DNA of 64,000 nucleotides, from positions 62,001 to 126,000 of the forward strand of contig BMVA01000001.1 of NCBI GenBank assembly GCA_014650475.1, written 5' to 3'. A program made the translations under genes and the position numbers. This DNA is from Streptomyces albogriseolus (GTDB taxonomy: Bacteria > Actinomycetota > Actinomycetes > Streptomycetales > Streptomycetaceae). This document shows, one piece after another, positions 15,945 to 24,244 of this stretch (position 1 is the stretch's first letter; each line of letters opens with the position of its first letter). Under the pieces are notes generated by a model, which saw nothing but the letters and a program-made list of their open reading frames with translations, was not told the DNA's origin and did no database searches.

Positions 15945-16938
15945 AGGCGGCCTTTGGTTCCCATTCCATGTCGGGGTAGGTATGTCCCCGGCGCCCTTCG
16001 AGGAGTTTGACGATGCCCAGGCCGGCCCGATCCAGGTCGTCCCTGGGGTCGCCGTCCGGGCGGTGCGGGTAGCCGGGCAAGGCGAACAAGAACACGAACG
16101 CGCTGTCCACGCCCTCGGTCTCGAAGATTTCCAGCAGTTCGCTCAGATACGCGGCCTGGCCGTCCTCGTCACGCTCGTATATGCCGTTCAGCCGTACAGG
16201 AGCCTTGGTCTTCGGGTCGCGCTCGACCACCTCCAGCACCCGCCCACCGCGGTCTCCCGCGCCGCGGTAGGCCGCGGTGCCGAACCCGGTGACGGCGAGC
16301 GGCTTCGGGCCTCGGGCCAGGGTGCGCACCCCGTCCCGGAACAGGTCAGCGACCTCGGCGGAGCGGATCAGCTCGAACGTCACGATGTCGAAGGGAGTCC
16401 AGTCGACCTGCTCGAACTGGATGGCTGCGTAGGTGAGCTTGCCATGGAAGCTCTCGCGGACCGCGGCCGCCGCATCACGGAGGAACGCGTTCATGCGCAC
16501 GCCGAGCTCGCGCATCGCTGCGGCCCGCCCCTCGTGTTCGCTCATCAGACGCTCGACCCGCTCCTCGGGGCTCTCTCCGGACAGGAACCCGCGGTTCATC
16601 ACGCTCAGCTCGACCCCTGCGACGAACACGACTGCGGCCCCCTGCTGCCGGAGCCGTTCCGCACGCTGGGCGCAGTCGCGGAAGAGCATGAGGATCTGCT
16701 CCGGCTCCAGCTCCAACGGATAGGGCGAGAACCAGACTTCCAGGCCGAGTTCGGCGGCGGCGCCGGCGGCCAGCTCCAGTCGGTCCGGGTCGCCGCCGAT
16801 GATCTGGACCGCGTTGCAGTGAAGGTCGTCGCGGATGATGGCGAGCTCGCGCCGGACCACACCGGGGTCGAGGTGCTCGCGGGCCGTCTGACCGTGCACG
16901 ACGAATCCGGTGTCATAGGTCATTCCTCGTGCTCGCAC
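15913..16938 (-). CDS. TIM-barrel-like protein of the Streptomyces 'abortive infection' type
   Basis: The 341-residue soluble protein opens MTYDTGFVVHGQTAREHLDP after a few residues. It contains IRDDLHCNAVQIIGGDPDRL and EVWFSPYPLELEPEQILMLF. The YAAIQFEQVDWTPFDIVTFE and VTGFGTAAYRGAGDRGGRVL stretches and a C-terminal MEWEPKAAFTAVAQRYR follow. Strand-helix alternation resembles glycoside-hydrolase TIM barrels. Streptomyces homologues are often labelled abortive phage infection proteins without experimental support, so I do not claim a defence role. The GTG at 16938 has AGAGAGGA upstream; ATG at 16923 is the alternative. It diverges from a TetR gene with clear operators between them, so TetR probably represses it. 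Confidence 0.7.
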   Translation of the reverse strand: MRARGMTYDTGFVVHGQTAREHLDPGVVRRELAIIRDDLHCNAVQIIGGDPDRLELAAGAAAELGLEVWFSPYPLELEPEQILMLFRDCAQRAERLRQQGAAVVFVAGVELSVMNRGFLSGESPEERVERLMSEHEGRAAAMRELGVRMNAFLRDAAAAVRESFHGKLTYAAIQFEQVDWTPFDIVTFELIRSAEVADLFRDGVRTLARGPKPLAVTGFGTAAYRGAGDRGGRVLEVVERDPKTKAPVRLNGIYERDEDGQAAYLSELLEIFETEGVDSAFVFLFALPGYPHRPDGDPRDDLDRAGLGIVKLLEGRRGHTYPDMEWEPKAAFTAVAQRYRR

Positions 16939-16993
16939 GGTGACGTCCTCTCTGCGGTATCGGGCGGGTCGAGACTGACAGGAAAGATGCGCG

Positions 16994-17031
16994 CACGCAA
17001 GTTTGCGTGGTCGCACATTTGCGTGTACGCA
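16994..17031. promoter_or_regulatory. Two palindromic operators for the adjacent TetR regulator
   Basis: CACGCAA-GT-TTGCGTG (16994-17009) is a perfect 7-2-7 palindrome, and TGCGT-GT-ACGCA (17020-17031) is a shorter one with the same half-site. Both sit between the divergent TIM-barrel and TetR genes, the normal position for TetR autoregulation and repression of the neighbour. Centre-to-centre spacing is about 24 bp. Confidence 0.7.
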
Positions 17032-17054
17032 TCCCTGCGTGGAACGCTGAAGTC

Positions 17055-17711
17055 GTGACGACACCAAGACCAGGGCTTCGGGAGCGTAAGAAGCAGGCCA
17101 CGCGCGCGGCGCTACGCGAGGCGGCTCTGCGCCTGGCTGTGGAGCGCGGACCGGACCAGGTACGGGTCGAGGACATCGCCGAAGCGGCCGGGGTCTCACC
17201 GCGCACCTACAACAACTACTTCGTCAGCCGTGAGCAGGCGATCGTCTCCGCCGTCACCGCGGACCGGGAGGCGCGCATCGCGGCGGCGCTCGCAGCCCGG
17301 CCCTCAGGAGTCCGCCTGGCCGACGCCGTCACCGAAGCAGTGGTCGAGCAGTACACGAACACCGGCGAGCGAGAACACAAGGCGCTGCTGCTGATCACCA
17401 CCACGACAGCGCTGCGCAAAGCGTTCCTCGACACCACCGCCGGCATCGAGCCTCCTCTCACAGCGGTGATCGCCGAACGCCTGGATGACCCCGGAGCGCA
17501 CACGGCCCGTGTCCTCGCGGCAAGCGTCGCCGCGGCGGTTCGCATCGCGCTGGAAGACTGGCTCCGGCCGAGCGGGAACCCAGAGGCCGTCAGGAATCTC
17601 GACGCTGTCGGACTGGTCGTACCCTCCGGCTCACTGCCCGACCGACTCCGCGCGGCGCTGAGCCCGCTCGCGCCCGCGTTCGACGCCGCCGAGCGACGCA
17701 CCCAGCCGTAA
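17055..17711 (+). CDS. TetR-family transcriptional regulator
   Basis: The 218-residue protein has a TetR DNA-binding domain at about residues 8-60: LRERKKQATRAALREAALRL, then VRVEDIAEAAGVSPRTYNNYF. NNYF in place of the usual YYHF is seen in some actinomycete members. The C-terminal ligand domain is all-helical and gives no clue to the inducer. The GTG start at 17055 is closest to the conserved domain. It is divergent to the gene at 15913-16938, with two shared palindromic operators between. Confidence 0.88.
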   Translation: MTTPRPGLRERKKQATRAALREAALRLAVERGPDQVRVEDIAEAAGVSPRTYNNYFVSREQAIVSAVTADREARIAAALAARPSGVRLADAVTEAVVEQYTNTGEREHKALLLITTTTALRKAFLDTTAGIEPPLTAVIAERLDDPGAHTARVLAASVAAAVRIALEDWLRPSGNPEAVRNLDAVGLVVPSGSLPDRLRAALSPLAPAFDAAERRTQP

Positions 17712-17939
17712 GGCGACCCAGCCGATCCGGATCATGCCGACGCGCTTGGCCCCGCAACCCGAGCCGGCCGTGTCAACGGAGCTGACGTCACGACAGGTCA
17801 CGGTCCGAAAGAGGGCCGGCGAGAGTTGGTCCGGGTATCTGACCGGTCGCCAGAGGACCGAGACCACGTCTGATACCGGCGCAGTCACGCCGCCAGCCAC
17901 GGCCCACGCACCGGCTTCCGTGACGACCACCTGCCTTCA

Positions 17940-18887
17940 TCACGCCGATGCCACGCAACGGGCCGCATCGGCAACGGCCTCGATCAGCGGCTCAGTGCGG
18001 TTGTTCCTCAGCCAGGCGAGGCCGGCCGTGGAGGGAGGAAGGTCCGTGACCTCGACGTAGCGCACGCCAGGGCGTGGGAAGAGGTCGCGGGCGGCGGCCG
18101 GCAGGAAGCACATACCCTCGCCCTGGGCGACGAGATGGAGCAGCCCCTCCAGGTCCGAGGCGACAGGTCTGTAGCGGACCGGGATGCCGCCGGGCCGGGG
18201 GTCCACCGCCCAGAAGTTCCACCAGACCCGCGGAACCTGGGGCGGTACGTCGATCACCGGACGGTCCGCCAACTGCGCGAGGGTGATCCGCGGCCGGTCC
18301 GCGAGCGGATCGCTCGCCGGCAGACAGGCCAGCCGGGCCTCCGTGGCCAGCTGCTGCACTTCGATGCCGTCGGGTACCGGTGGCCGCAGAAAGGCAACGT
18401 CGATGTCATGGCGGAACAAGGCGTCGAAGTGGTCGGCGAAGTGGAGGCTGCGCACGTCGGTCTGGACCCGGGGGTGCCGCTCGTGCAGCAGGCTCAGGAC
18501 GGCCCGCGTGTAGGGCATGGCTGCCTCGGCCCCGACCGTACCCACCACGAGCCGGCCCGAGAGCCGACGCGCCTGCGTCGAGGCGCTGTGGCTCAGCCGG
18601 TCCATGGCCGTCACCACGCCCCGTGCGTCCGCCAGCAGCACCTCCCCCTGCGGCGTGAGAGTGACGGTCCGGCCGGAACGGTCGAACAACTGCACACCGA
18701 GGCGCTGTTCGAGGTCCTTGATCTGCTGGCTCAGGGCCGACTGCGTGATGAAGAGTCGGGCGGCGGCGCGGGAGAAGTGCAGTTCCTCCGACAGGGCGAC
18801 GAACAGCCGCAACTGGTGGGCACTCGGTATCCGTGGATCGGGACCCGTCGGGGCTCCCGCCCCGGAGACCGTTCCGCCAGCAACCAT
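17940..18887 (-). CDS. LysR-family transcriptional regulator
   Basis: The 315-residue protein has an N-terminal winged helix at about residues 20-80 (AHQLRLFVALSEELHFSRAA, LFITQSALSQQIKDLEQRLG, LFDRSGRTVTLTPQG). A periplasmic-binding-like effector domain starts near residue 105 (LSGRLVVGTVGAEAAMPYTR) and has FLRPPVPDGIEVQQL and GEGMCFLPAAAR motifs. It is divergent to the secreted protein gene at 19058, the usual arrangement for a LysR target, with 170 bp between. The effector is unknown. Confidence 0.92.
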   Translation of the reverse strand: MVAGGTVSGAGAPTGPDPRIPSAHQLRLFVALSEELHFSRAAARLFITQSALSQQIKDLEQRLGVQLFDRSGRTVTLTPQGEVLLADARGVVTAMDRLSHSASTQARRLSGRLVVGTVGAEAAMPYTRAVLSLLHERHPRVQTDVRSLHFADHFDALFRHDIDVAFLRPPVPDGIEVQQLATEARLACLPASDPLADRPRITLAQLADRPVIDVPPQVPRVWWNFWAVDPRPGGIPVRYRPVASDLEGLLHLVAQGEGMCFLPAAARDLFPRPGVRYVEVTDLPPSTAGLAWLRNNRTEPLIEAVADAARCVASA

Positions 18888-19057
18888 TAAGAATCCCTCA
18901 TTGATCAGTTTTCATCTCGCATGGACATAAGCGATGACATTCACCGAGTGAGAGTGGAAGGCTCGATCCCAGGCGACGCCCAGTGCAACCCACTGGTTCC
19001 ACGGGGTCTTCCGACCGTCGCCGCGACCATCACTTTCTCGACAACGGGGGCCGGCAC

Positions 19058-19558
19058 ATGTCCATGAGAAGAGCGGTGGCGATACTCGCCGCCCTCCTGG
19101 CCGTACTGTTCAGCGCGGGTGCCGTTCAGGCGTCGACGCCGCAGGCCGATCACACGGTCCGAGCGACGCCGAGCGCCTCCCGCGGGACCGATGCCGCGCC
19201 TCCCGCACCCCAGGCGTCGTGCACTGCCCGCAACGTCAGTCATTACGATGCGTGGACCGGGCGCACCTGGTCGCGGGACTGGGTGTGCGGCAATCGGGCC
19301 GGAGCCCCGTTGTACGGCTGCGCCAGCTTCATCGCCGCCTGCCCGGTGATCGGCTGGATCGACACCTCGTCGAGCTGGTTCGTGTGCTGGGGCCGGGGCG
19401 CCTGGCACGACGGCGGCAACAATGTCTGGTACTACACCATGGGAGACCGCGTCGCTCCCGGTGAGGACGTGCACCATGCATGGGGATTCATCCCCGCCGT
19501 GGACGTGTGGACGTCGACCGACCCCTGGCCGGGCATGACGGAATGCAACATCCCGTAA
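19058..19558 (+). CDS. Secreted Cys-containing protein (hypothetical)
   Basis: The 166-residue protein begins with a Sec signal peptide (MSMRRAVAILAALLAVLFSA, then GAVQA-S as a likely cleavage). A linker rich in Ser, Ala and Thr follows, then a compact Trp- and Cys-rich domain: SCTARNVSHYDAWTGRTWSR, DWVCGNRAGAPLYGCASFIA, ACPVIGWIDTSSSWFVCWGR and WPGMTECNIP. Six cysteines suggest disulfides. I recognise no named family. It is the first of three consecutive genes for exported proteins and diverges from a LysR regulator that may control it. ATG 19064 is an alternative start. Confidence 0.75.
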   Translation: MSMRRAVAILAALLAVLFSAGAVQASTPQADHTVRATPSASRGTDAAPPAPQASCTARNVSHYDAWTGRTWSRDWVCGNRAGAPLYGCASFIAACPVIGWIDTSSSWFVCWGRGAWHDGGNNVWYYTMGDRVAPGEDVHHAWGFIPAVDVWTSTDPWPGMTECNIP

Positions 19559-19718
19559 GCCGCCCGGCAGTAGCCACCAGGGCACTCCGCCCGGGACCGC
19601 ATGCGTCCGGCACGAAGGCTCCTCGACGGAGTGTCGCCGTGCCGGACAGCGCGAAGCCCGCCCCGGACGCTCCCACCCCTCATCGCGTTTCCCGCTCGTC
19701 GCCGAGGACCGTCACGAC

Positions 19719-20942
19719 ATGCTCCCAGCCTCACGCCACTCCCCCACGCTGTCACGCCGCACCCCTCTCCGCACGCTCGCCGCAGCCGCAGTTCTCCTCA
19801 CCCTCGCGTTCGTCTGCGCGGCACTCCCGCACTCCGGTGCGGCAGCGGCGGGGCCGAGGGAAGCGGACGACACGCAGTCGGCCGTACCGCGAAGCCCTCA
19901 GGTGCCCGCCGGCGTCACAGCCGGCGTAGCCGTGTTCGACCGGCAGACCGGCACCTTCACCGAGCAGCTCAACGCGGCGGCCACGTTCCGCTCCGCGTCC
20001 GTCGTCAAGCTCCTGCTGGCGCTCGACTTCCTGTGGGACCGCAGCCCCGGCGGCATCCCGGACGCCGACCGTGCCCGGCTGGACTCCATGCTCCGCAGCA
20101 GCCAGGACAGCGCCGCCAACCACTACTGGTCGACCTACGGCGGGCCCGCGATCGTCGACCGCATGATCACGCGTGTCGGGCTCGTCGACACGGCGCCGCC
20201 TCCGGCCGGGTACGAGGGCTCTTGGGGCTACACGGCCATCTCCGCCCGCGACACGGTGAAGATCTACCGCCACATCCTGCAAACGGCCCCCGCCGATGTG
20301 CGCGACTTCATCATGCAGCGTCTACGCCAGTCGACCCGGTGCGCCTCCGACTCCTTCGACCAGCACTTCGGCATCGCCGCCGCCTTCAGCCAGCCGTGGG
20401 CCGTCAAGCAGGGCTGGTCAAGATTTTCCGCGCAGGGCACCTGCGGCCCTGGCAGCAGCACCCCGGCCCGTACGCGGGCCGGCACCGTCTCCGCCGCAGG
20501 GGCCGCGGGCGTCGACCTGAGCCGGCCGGCGCTGCACACGACCGGCACCGTCGGGGCCGGCGACCGCTCGATCGTCGCCGTCCTCACCCTGCACCCCGAC
20601 GGCACCTCCTACGGCAAGGCCTACACCGACCTCGGCCGGCTGACCCGTTCCCTCAACGTTCCCGGCGGCACGGCACCAACGGGGAAGTGGTACGGAACGT
20701 GGGGGTCGGATGTCGCGGTCCGCAAGGAGCCGGCACTCGGGGACAACCTACTGACCCGGCTCCCGGCCGGCGTGGAAGTGCTGGTGGGCTGCCAGAAGAA
20801 GGGCCAGGTCGTCTCCGTCCCGCCGTACACCAACGACTGGTGGGCGTATCTGCCGCAGTACGGGGGCTACGTCACCAACATCTACATCAGCCATCCGGAC
20901 AACCAGTTGCCGGACGTTCCGCTGTGCACAGAACAGCACTGA
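19719..20942 (+). CDS. Exported beta-lactamase-like serine hydrolase with C-terminal SH3-type domain
   Basis: The 407-residue protein has a signal peptide (TLAAAAVLLTLAFVCAALPH, hydrophobic residues about 18-36). The catalytic domain resembles class A beta-lactamase/penicillin-binding folds, with SxxK as S94-V-V-K97 in FRSASVVKLLLALDF, and the SSQDSAANHYW stretch may provide the SxN-type motif. A C-terminal segment from about residue 320 (GTWGSDVAVRKEPALGDNLL, NDWWAYLPQYGGYVTNIYIS) looks like a bacterial SH3 domain that binds cell wall. The role may be peptidoglycan or peptide processing. Resistance to beta-lactams is not implied. It lies 160 bp after the secreted protein gene. Confidence 0.75.
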   Translation: MLPASRHSPTLSRRTPLRTLAAAAVLLTLAFVCAALPHSGAAAAGPREADDTQSAVPRSPQVPAGVTAGVAVFDRQTGTFTEQLNAAATFRSASVVKLLLALDFLWDRSPGGIPDADRARLDSMLRSSQDSAANHYWSTYGGPAIVDRMITRVGLVDTAPPPAGYEGSWGYTAISARDTVKIYRHILQTAPADVRDFIMQRLRQSTRCASDSFDQHFGIAAAFSQPWAVKQGWSRFSAQGTCGPGSSTPARTRAGTVSAAGAAGVDLSRPALHTTGTVGAGDRSIVAVLTLHPDGTSYGKAYTDLGRLTRSLNVPGGTAPTGKWYGTWGSDVAVRKEPALGDNLLTRLPAGVEVLVGCQKKGQVVSVPPYTNDWWAYLPQYGGYVTNIYISHPDNQLPDVPLCTEQH

Positions 20943-20971
20943 TCCCGCATGCCCCCGGAAAAGGAGTGACG

Positions 20972-21469
20972 ATGTCGCGTACCAGGCGTTCCACCCTCGG
21001 GGTGGCCGCTGCCTTCCTGTGGGTACTGGCGTCCGCCTTCGCGGCGGCTCCGGCCCACGCAACGTCGGACACGCCCAGCGAGGGCGGCAGCCGCATCATG
21101 ATCATGCCGCCGGCGCCCCGGGAGACCGCTGCCGCCTCCTCGCGCGCCGTGGCGGCCGTCTCCCCCACGGTGTCTCCGGCGGCCGACTACGTCCACACGA
21201 CGTCGGGCAACCCCGTCGAGTGCACCTCGGGGAACCTGTGCGCAGGCGTATGGGACCCCGCCGTGGGCAAGTACAAGGTCTTCTTCCTCTACCGGTGCGC
21301 CCAGTACTCCCTGTCGTACTGGAACGGCGTGGGCCAGACCGTGAACAACCAGATCGGGGCCGCCGCCTTCTTCTACGGCCAGAACGGACAGGTGCTGGAC
21401 GTCGCCCTGCCGGAGAACAGGCCCTTCACGTACGACTGGACGCCGGTGTGGTCCATCCGCAACTGCTGA
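20972..21469 (+). CDS. Secreted I36-inhibitor-like protein
   Basis: The 165-residue protein has a signal peptide (SRTRRSTLGVAAAFLWVLAS, AFAAAPAHA) and a linker. A C-terminal domain of about 95 residues follows, with CTSGNLCAGVWDPAVGKYKV, FFLYRCAQYSLSYWNGVGQT, FFYGQNGQVLDV and DWTPVWSIRNC. The layout, paired cysteines and GxLC.G.W core resemble the small beta-gamma-crystallin-like folds annotated in Streptomyces as peptidase inhibitor I36-like proteins; I am not certain of the family. AAAAGGAGTGACG provides a strong ribosome site. It lies 29 bp after the serine hydrolase gene, so the two are probably co-transcribed. A partial degenerate copy exists at 5830-5931. Confidence 0.8.
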   Translation: MSRTRRSTLGVAAAFLWVLASAFAAAPAHATSDTPSEGGSRIMIMPPAPRETAAASSRAVAAVSPTVSPAADYVHTTSGNPVECTSGNLCAGVWDPAVGKYKVFFLYRCAQYSLSYWNGVGQTVNNQIGAAAFFYGQNGQVLDVALPENRPFTYDWTPVWSIRNC

Positions 21470-21481
21470 GGTGGCCGCGGG

Positions 21482-21559
21482 GGACCGACCGCCGGCGGTC
21501 CGGTGCTGTCTCCGTGGGCAGGACCGACCGCCGGCGGTCCGGTGCTGTCGCCGTGGGCA
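21482..21559. repeat. Two tandem 39-bp repeats containing a palindrome
   Basis: Copies at 21482-21520 and 21521-21559 differ at one base. Each contains the perfect palindrome GACCGCC-GGCGGTC. They begin 12 bp after the stop of the secreted protein gene, so they may act as a duplicated terminator or as mRNA-stabilising hairpins. Confidence 0.7.
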
Positions 21560-22127
21560 CGGACCCTCCCCCCGTCTCGCCGCCCATCGCTGCGCGCGGA
21601 CGGCACCACGAGGGCAGTCCTGCCCCTCTGCAGGTGACAGCCAGGCCATCGGGGTGGTTGCCCAAGCCGACCGCAACGCTCTCCGCGACGTCGCCACCTG
21701 TGGCGAGAGCGTGTCTCTGGGGGCGCAAGTCACGCCTCCCTGCCACTCCATGGGGGGTGTCTGGGCGACGGAAGCCACGTCACGGTTCGTGGCGCTCCAC
21801 CTCCAAGGCCGGTCTGCCGGGACCGGGTCAAGTTGACCGATGAAGCCGGTCAGAACGGCAGCGACACCCACTCGAAGGCGCCCAGCGAGCCGACGACGGC
21901 GGAGTCGAGGGTTGCGGCTACGCCGAACTCAGCGCCTTCTGAACAGTCCGCCGGGGCCGCCCGGTGCTTGCGCTTCAGCGCCCGGTTCGACATGCCCTGG
22001 CGAGCGTCACGCCGCAGCGCCGCACACGACTCGGCCTTCGACTGACCGGGCGGCATCGGCGGTGCTCCAGACGAAGGCGGACATCAGACGACGGTGACAC
22101 GACAGCGGCCGTCCGGCTCCGAGCCCT
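21560..22127. other. Gene-free region
   Basis: I find no supported gene on either strand between the tandem repeat and the TetR gene. Short reading frames here are rich in Arg, Pro and Ala, typical of non-coding high-GC DNA. A weak protein-like stretch on the minus strand near 21850-21990 (RALKRKHRAAPADCSEG...) could be another decayed gene, but I cannot assign it. Confidence 0.4.
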
Positions 22128-22727
22128 TCAGCCAGAGGCGTTGACGAGGCTGAACAGCACGGTGGTGATGGTCGATCGGGCCAGTTCCGGGCTGATCGTT
22201 TCACGGGCCGCCGCATGGCCGAGTGCGTCTGCGGCGCCCAGGAACGCGATGGCTGCTTCCTCGCTGAGGTCCGCAGCGCGGTCGGCGCTTCGTAGGGCTT
22301 GCCGGCAGATGTCCACGTAGCGGCGTTCGGATTCTCGCCTGGCTTTCTCGAGGGCTGGTGTGCCGGCGAGTGCGGCCACCACTCCGCTGAGTTCGACACC
22401 CTGGGAGACGACGCACGCGACGTGAGCCGACGCGATCGCCTCGACCCGCTGCCGTAGATCCGGCGGGGTGTGCGCTATCGCAGCATGCAGGTCGGCGAGG
22501 TGTCGCTCGTCGAAGTCCTGATACAGCGAGAGCAGAAGGGCCGAGCGCGAGGAGAAGTGGTCGTAGACGACGGGCTTGGAGATGCCTGCTCTGCTCGCGA
22601 GGTACGCGAGTGTGAGCGCGTCTGTGCCTTCGGTGGCGATCACGTCGCGGGCGATACCGACGAGCTGGGCCCGCCGCTCGGCACTGGAGAGTCGTCGCTC
22701 GGCCATGTTCGGCAGTCTCTCATCCAT
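22128..22727 (-). CDS. TetR-family transcriptional regulator
   Basis: The 199-residue protein has a TetR domain at about residues 14-66 (RRAQLVGIARDVIATEGTDA, LTLAYLASRAGISKPVVYDH, FSSRSALLLSLYQ). The helical ligand domain lacks clues. The first ATG (22727) abuts the operator; a second ATG at 22706, with GAGAG upstream, is an equally likely start. It is divergent to a flavodoxin-fold oxidoreductase gene. A 33-bp inverted repeat lies between them, so this protein probably represses both genes and is released by a quinone- or electrophile-like ligand, as in similar TetR/quinone-reductase pairs. Confidence 0.9.
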   Translation of the reverse strand: MDERLPNMAERRLSSAERRAQLVGIARDVIATEGTDALTLAYLASRAGISKPVVYDHFSSRSALLLSLYQDFDERHLADLHAAIAHTPPDLRQRVEAIASAHVACVVSQGVELSGVVAALAGTPALEKARRESERRYVDICRQALRSADRAADLSEEAAIAFLGAADALGHAAARETISPELARSTITTVLFSLVNASG

Positions 22728-22731
22728 GAGT

Positions 22732-22764
22732 AACCTACTACTAGTAGCCTACTAGTAGTAGGTT
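22732..22764. promoter_or_regulatory. Operator: perfect 16-1-16 inverted repeat
   Basis: AACCTACTACTAGTAG, one C, and the exact complement of the first arm form a 33-bp operator. It lies just beside the TetR start and 25 bp before the oxidoreductase ATG. Such length suggests two TetR dimers binding cooperatively. The AT-rich sequence stands out sharply from its surroundings. Confidence 0.88.
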
Positions 22765-22789
22765 CACTTTTGAGGGAGAGAGGCTGTCG

Positions 22790-23395
22790 ATGCACACCCT
22801 GCTGGTCGCCGCGCACCCGGACCCCCGGTCTCTGACGCATCACGTGCTGGAAGAACTCGAAGCGGCACTCCACCCCGCGCCGGTCGAGACCGCCGACCTG
22901 GCCAAGGAGCGGTTCGACCCCGTGTTCACCCTGGCGGATCGCCGGGCGTACCACGAGGGCGGCAACTATCCGGCCGACGTCGTCGGTGAGCACCGTCGTC
23001 TCGAGCGCGCCACCGATCTGGTCCTGGTCTTTCCCGTGTACTGGTGGTCGATGCCCGCGCTGCTGAAGGGATGGATAGACCGCGTTTTTGTCAACGGCTG
23101 GGCCTTCGAGTACTCCCCGACCTCGGGCCTGCGACCCAGACTCCAGGCGCTCACCACGCATCTTCTGCCCATCGCCGGCGACGACTCCGGCTCGTACGAG
23201 CGCCATGGGTACGAGGAAGCACTGCGCACGCAGATCGAGCACGGGATCGTCGACTACTGCGGCAGCCGGCGCGGCGCCACAGCGTTCATCCACGAGTCCG
23301 AGCAGGCGTCCTCAGAGGCCACGGCGCGGAATGTCGACCGCGCAGTGCGGGTCATCAGTGAAGCCATCCATGCCCGCTCGCGGACACGGTCCTAG
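22790..23395 (+). CDS. NAD(P)H-quinone oxidoreductase, flavodoxin-like (MdaB/YwrO family)
   Basis: The 201-residue protein has the flavodoxin-like NQO fold: an N-terminal FMN/FAD-binding strand MHTLLVAAHPDPRSLTHHVL and the family signature LVLVFPVYWWSMPALLKGWI followed by DRVFVNGWAFEY. These enzymes reduce quinones by two electrons with NAD(P)H and so avoid semiquinone radicals. GAGGGAGAGAGG before the ATG is a strong ribosome site. It is divergent to a TetR gene across a 33-bp operator, which fits inducible detoxification. Confidence 0.92.
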   Translation: MHTLLVAAHPDPRSLTHHVLEELEAALHPAPVETADLAKERFDPVFTLADRRAYHEGGNYPADVVGEHRRLERATDLVLVFPVYWWSMPALLKGWIDRVFVNGWAFEYSPTSGLRPRLQALTTHLLPIAGDDSGSYERHGYEEALRTQIEHGIVDYCGSRRGATAFIHESEQASSEATARNVDRAVRVISEAIHARSRTRS

Positions 23396-23458
23396 GTGCG
23401 GGATCAGGTTCCTCGGCGCTCGTGGCCGGGCGGCGTTCTCCGGCGCCGCACGTCGACG

Positions 23459-24244
23459 TCATGTTCTGCCGCACCCTGCCGGGCCCCGGTCGCCGGCCGT
23501 ACCGGTGGGGTTGGTCACCGGGCGGTTCGTCTCATGTTCCGCGGTGCGGACGGTCAGCATTCGGCCTTTGGCGGCGGGCGGGGGTGGCGGCGGGCGGTCG
23601 TCGACGGGCGGCGTTGCTGCTGCCGGCCGCGCCGGGGCCTGGTCGGCTCGCGGGTCCCGTTGGAGGGCGGGCAGGGTGAGCTGCCACCAGTCGGCGAGGC
23701 GGCCGGTGAGCGCGTGGGAACCTTCCAACGCCTCCGTGAGGGTGCAGAACCCGTAGAAGGCACGGACCAGGGTGCGGGCAGTGGCAGCCGGGCGGACACC
23801 GGCGGCCAGGTATCCCCCGGCCCGGGCCTGGGCGAGCAGGCGTGTGACCGCGGTCGTCCAGAGGCCGAAGGGGTCGGGAAGGTTCGCGTTGATGGTGTGG
23901 CGCTCGGCCCACAGGCGGGCGCCCGCGCGGGTCAGGGAGTCCTCCGCGAGAGCGCGGGCGATGTCGTAGCTCAATGCGACGAGGCGCTCCAGGGGCGGCA
24001 CGCTCGGGTCGTCGTACCGGGGGACGAGGCTGGGCCAGGTCGCGAAGCCTTCCCGGACGACCGCCTGAGCGATGCCTTCCTTGCTGGCGTAGTGGAAGTA
24101 GACGGAACCGCTGGTTCGTCCCGACCGGGCGCTTATGTCGTTGACGCTTGTGCTGGCGTATCCCTGCTGGGCGAAGAGGCAGGCGGCCGCCTCCAGGAGT
24201 GATCTGCGGGTTGCTCTGGCCCGTTCCTGCAAGATCCTGCGCAC
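23459..24244 (-). CDS. TetR-family regulator of the gamma-butyrolactone-receptor type (ScbR/ArpA-like)
   Basis: The protein has a TetR domain (RARATRRSLLEAAACLFAQQ, GYASTSVNDISARSGRTSGS, VYFHYASKEGIAQAVV). Its ligand domain resembles ScbR/ArpA: LTRAGARLWAERHTINANLP, DPFGLWTTAVTRLLAQARAG and VRAFYGFCTLTEALEG. FGLW matches the ScbR position where a conserved Trp contacts the butyrolactone. I chose the GTG at 24244 (261 residues), with GGAG upstream. The Pro-rich tail after about residue 200 is unusual and may be disordered. No gamma-butyrolactone synthase (AfsA-like) lies in the window, so this may be an orphan or pseudo-receptor. Confidence 0.8.
   Translation of the reverse strand: MRRILQERARATRRSLLEAAACLFAQQGYASTSVNDISARSGRTSGSVYFHYASKEGIAQAVVREGFATWPSLVPRYDDPSVPPLERLVALSYDIARALAEDSLTRAGARLWAERHTINANLPDPFGLWTTAVTRLLAQARAGGYLAAGVRPAATARTLVRAFYGFCTLTEALEGSHALTGRLADWWQLTLPALQRDPRADQAPARPAAATPPVDDRPPPPPPAAKGRMLTVRTAEHETNRPVTNPTGTAGDRGPAGCGRT

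Noticed and set aside
15913-16938. Phage-defence system based on the usual 'abortive infection' label
   Set aside because: There is only a single gene with a TIM-barrel-like pattern and a TetR neighbour; no toxin, nuclease, sensor or other defence gene is nearby, so the label is not evidence.
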